DNA of 42,198 nucleotides from an uncultured Muribaculaceae bacterium (lineage in GTDB: Bacteria > Bacteroidota > Bacteroidia > Bacteroidales > Muribaculaceae), in NCBI GenBank assembly GCA_910584495.1, contig CAJUAR010000018.1, forward strand, positions 1 through 42,198. The letters run 5' to 3'. Shown here piece by piece: positions 40,487-42,198 of this stretch. The position numbers were made by a program, and so were the translations under genes. Numbering within the stretch: position 1 is the stretch's first letter; every line of letters starts with the position of its first letter. Under the pieces are notes generated by a model. It was not told the origin of the DNA and ran no database searches. It saw only the letters and a program-made list of their open reading frames with translations.

Positions 40487-41422
40487 ATGAAATCAAAAAT
40501 TTTCAAACTAATTATTATGACGGCTGTGGTGATATCGTCATTTTCCAGCGCCAATGCCACAATAAACTATGCCAATAGTCGTCTAACTATATCTGAAAAT
40601 AATACCAATGGGCATGTCGGCTTATATGTAGCTAATTGGAATGAAATGCATTGGATTAAAGGGACTAATGAAATATTTCAAATAGTTATCGACCCCAAGG
40701 CTGCTATCCTGGCTGGAATAAACGATCGCATTCTATTTTATAATACTTCAACTAAGACTTATAATAACATCGTTGTAGCCAATGTCTTCAACCAGTCGGA
40801 TGCCAGGGCAAAAAAGAATGTGACCAATGTTAAGTCCGGCCTTGTATCACTACTACAACTGCGTCCCGTTTCATACAATTGGGCAGACAAGCCTGCAAGC
40901 AAGGCTTCCGCTGCGACAGATTCCATCCAGATGCCTTCCGACACTCAGGATCGTCTGCAATACGGCTTTCTTGCCCAGGAAGTTGAGGAAATTCTTCCCG
41001 ATCTGGTGCTTACTGAAGAAAACGGATCTAAATCTGTCAATTACATTGCCATGATTCCCCTTCTTGTGCAATCTGTAAAGGAGTTGCAGAGCACGGTCGA
41101 AAAACAAGCCTTGGTGATAGAGCAACTACAGGGTGCTGTTATGACTAAGTACAAAACCGTCGATGCGGGCAATAAAATAGTATCATGTTCTCCGAATCCT
41201 ACAAATGGAAATTTCACTGTTGAACTGCAGCTCAGCAATGCTTCTGCAGAAGCTCTTCTGACGATTAGCGACATGTGCGGCAACAAACAGCAAATAATTG
41301 AGGTGAACAATGCACAAAGCAATATCTCTGTCGACGCTTCGTCCCTGAAACAAGGTGTCTATATCGTATCTCTATATGTTAACAACACGCTTGCGGACAG
41401 CTGCAGGCTGATTAAGGAATAA
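40487..41422 (+). CDS. S74-type chaperone/autoprocessing domain protein with type IX secretion sorting domain
   Basis: 311 residues. A signal peptide (about 1-24) is followed by a short beta region (about 25-100). Then comes an intramolecular-chaperone/peptidase S74 domain at about 104-200: QSDARAKKNV holds the Ser104-Asp105 at which S74 proteins cleave themselves, then LLQLRPVSYNW, YGFLAQEVEEILPDLV and VNYIAMIPLLVQSVKEL. A coiled coil (about 192-217) and a type A C-terminal sorting domain (about 233-311: CSPNPTNGNFTVEL, ISDMCGNK, LKQGVYIVSLYVNN) complete it. S74 domains normally end phage tail fibres and trimeric proteins; here one sits inside a cell-surface or secreted protein. The gene lies 3 bases after the protease and 5 before the next gene. 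Confidence 0.82.
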   Translation: MKSKIFKLIIMTAVVISSFSSANATINYANSRLTISENNTNGHVGLYVANWNEMHWIKGTNEIFQIVIDPKAAILAGINDRILFYNTSTKTYNNIVVANVFNQSDARAKKNVTNVKSGLVSLLQLRPVSYNWADKPASKASAATDSIQMPSDTQDRLQYGFLAQEVEEILPDLVLTEENGSKSVNYIAMIPLLVQSVKELQSTVEKQALVIEQLQGAVMTKYKTVDAGNKIVSCSPNPTNGNFTVELQLSNASAEALLTISDMCGNKQQIIEVNNAQSNISVDASSLKQGVYIVSLYVNNTLADSCRLIKE

Positions 41423-41427
41423 ATGAT

Positions 41428-42186
41428 ATGAAACGAATATTAGCATTGATGTTCATGGCCAGTGTTGCTATTGGGCTTTGGGCGCAGGACGATGATTACC
41501 TTCCATTCTTCGAGGATGGAAAGGTGTGGGAATATGCCGTCTACGACAATAAAATCCAAAAAGTGGTTCATGTTACCGACTCCGTCTGTGGAGACATTGA
41601 ATTTCAGGGGAAAAACTGCAAGATAATACATCGTCAGAGACTGGCATATTCAAAAGATTTCATAGTCTATGAGAATGAAAAAAGAACATATTACTATGAT
41701 GACGATTTAGATAAGTTTCAGCCTCTGACTGATTTCAATGTCAGAGTGGGAGATGTAATAGACTTTGTAGATAGGTGTGGTTATACTATCTCTACGGCCA
41801 CCGCAAAACCAATTTATACAATTTCTATCCAAGGTATTGACAGACGTGTTCTTGAATTTGACGATTCTACAAAATGGCTTGAAGGTATATATGCAGATAG
41901 TTTCCAGATTACATTTGCATTCGTAACTCGTTCTGATCTTTCATTTAACGAAAATTTCTTTACTTTTGGATGTTTTGAAGAGTGTAGAAAAGATGACCGG
42001 ATATTATGCACACGTGATGATTTAGGCCTTGGACCGATGGACCTTGGGCCTTCAAATGTTAAAGACATTCTTGTTGAGGGTGATTCCGACGGGCCAATCT
42101 ACGACACCATGGGACGGCGAGTAGAGACAACTCGGCCGGGGCAGCTCTACATCCGCAACGGCCGCAAGTTCATTGCAAAGCCGTAA
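41428..42186 (+). CDS. Exported protein with Bacteroidales C-terminal GRRV motif, unknown function
   Basis: 252 residues. A signal peptide (MKRILALMFMASVAIGLWAQ) is followed by an acidic mature start (DDDYLPFFEDGKVWEYAVYD). The middle is beta-rich with many aromatic and acidic residues (RTYYYDDDLDKFQPL) and three Cys pairs, possibly disulfides (CGDIEFQGKNC, CFEEC, and the Cys in RCGYT and ILCTR). The end IYDTMGRRVETTRPGQLYI followed by RNGRKFIAKP is a common closing motif of exported Bacteroidales proteins and may be a degenerate sorting signal. It is the last gene in the C25-S74 unit, starting 5 bases after the S74 gene. I do not recognise the main domain; it could be a surface partner, inhibitor or substrate of the protease. 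Confidence 0.65.
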   Translation: MKRILALMFMASVAIGLWAQDDDYLPFFEDGKVWEYAVYDNKIQKVVHVTDSVCGDIEFQGKNCKIIHRQRLAYSKDFIVYENEKRTYYYDDDLDKFQPLTDFNVRVGDVIDFVDRCGYTISTATAKPIYTISIQGIDRRVLEFDDSTKWLEGIYADSFQITFAFVTRSDLSFNENFFTFGCFEECRKDDRILCTRDDLGLGPMDLGPSNVKDILVEGDSDGPIYDTMGRRVETTRPGQLYIRNGRKFIAKP

Positions 42187-42198
42187 GGGTAGTGCTTT

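Noticed and set aside
40487..41422. Phage tail-fibre gene, suggested by the S74 domain
   Set aside because: It has a signal peptide and a type IX sorting domain and no neighbouring phage genes, so it is a cellular exported protein.
1..42198. tRNA, rRNA, CRISPR arrays, insertion sequences, integrases, restriction or anti-phage genes
   Set aside because: None was recognised on either strand; S74 and C25 domains alone are not evidence of a prophage.

Overview
The window looks like a chromosomal segment from a member of the Bacteroidales. The evidence is an ECF sigma/FecR/SusC-type system, a YfhO-family protein, a BspA-like leucine-rich repeat protein, a C25 (gingipain-family) protease beside a protein with a type IX secretion sorting domain, and many promoters of the Bacteroidetes type (TTG/TTTG, 19-base spacer, TAnnTTTG). 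Base composition is near 50% GC over most of the window, which would suit Muribaculaceae; that family assignment is an inference. I saw no rRNA, tRNA, CRISPR array, transposase or integrase.

Layout. (1) 14-5431: a SusC/RagA-type TonB-dependent receptor, broken by a one-base frameshift in a homopolymer and losing its C-terminal end at the window edge; its FecR anti-sigma factor; and a divergent ECF sigma factor, with a 16-bp perfect palindrome between the two promoters. (2) 5440-6345: a possible minus-strand small RNA, a 76-residue HTH protein with a duplicated ribosome-binding/start region, and about 330 bases of inverted-repeat-rich sequence with no convincing gene. (3) 6346-15728, all minus: glycerol facilitator and glycerol kinase, rsmD, a DUF3822 protein, a RelA/SpoT-like protein with a degenerate synthetase domain, an N-acylglucosamine 2-epimerase, a sugar-porter MFS transporter and a Tat-exported DUF4434 protein. 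From DUF4434 to rsmD the genes are close enough to be one transcript. (4) 16059-17510, plus: an NhaC-type antiporter whose tail overlaps a convergent unit of a TonB-dependent receptor and a secreted esterase (17496-21267).

(5) 21542-28337, minus: eight tightly packed, mostly overlapping genes led by a BspA-like LRR protein: trmB, mrp, aroQ, a GT4 glycosyltransferase, an NAD-dependent epimerase/dehydratase, a small membrane protein and an O-methyltransferase. (6) 28600-35408: a small unknown protein, recO, an SRPBCC protein, gapA with a clear terminator, then a unit of a small beta-barrel protein, YfhO and a small conserved Bacteroidetes protein. (7) 35672-42186, plus: an accessory region of secreted proteins. 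It holds a TPR-membrane-HTH regulator disabled by a stop codon and a frameshift, a DUF3244-like exported protein, and a three-gene unit: a C25 protease with no type IX sorting domain, a protein combining an S74 autoprocessing-chaperone domain with a type IX sorting domain, and an exported 252-residue protein. The broken regulator and the protease share nearly the same 30-bp promoter/leader. Base composition drops sharply inside the protease gene, which suggests a mosaic origin. This last region is the best candidate for an undescribed system.
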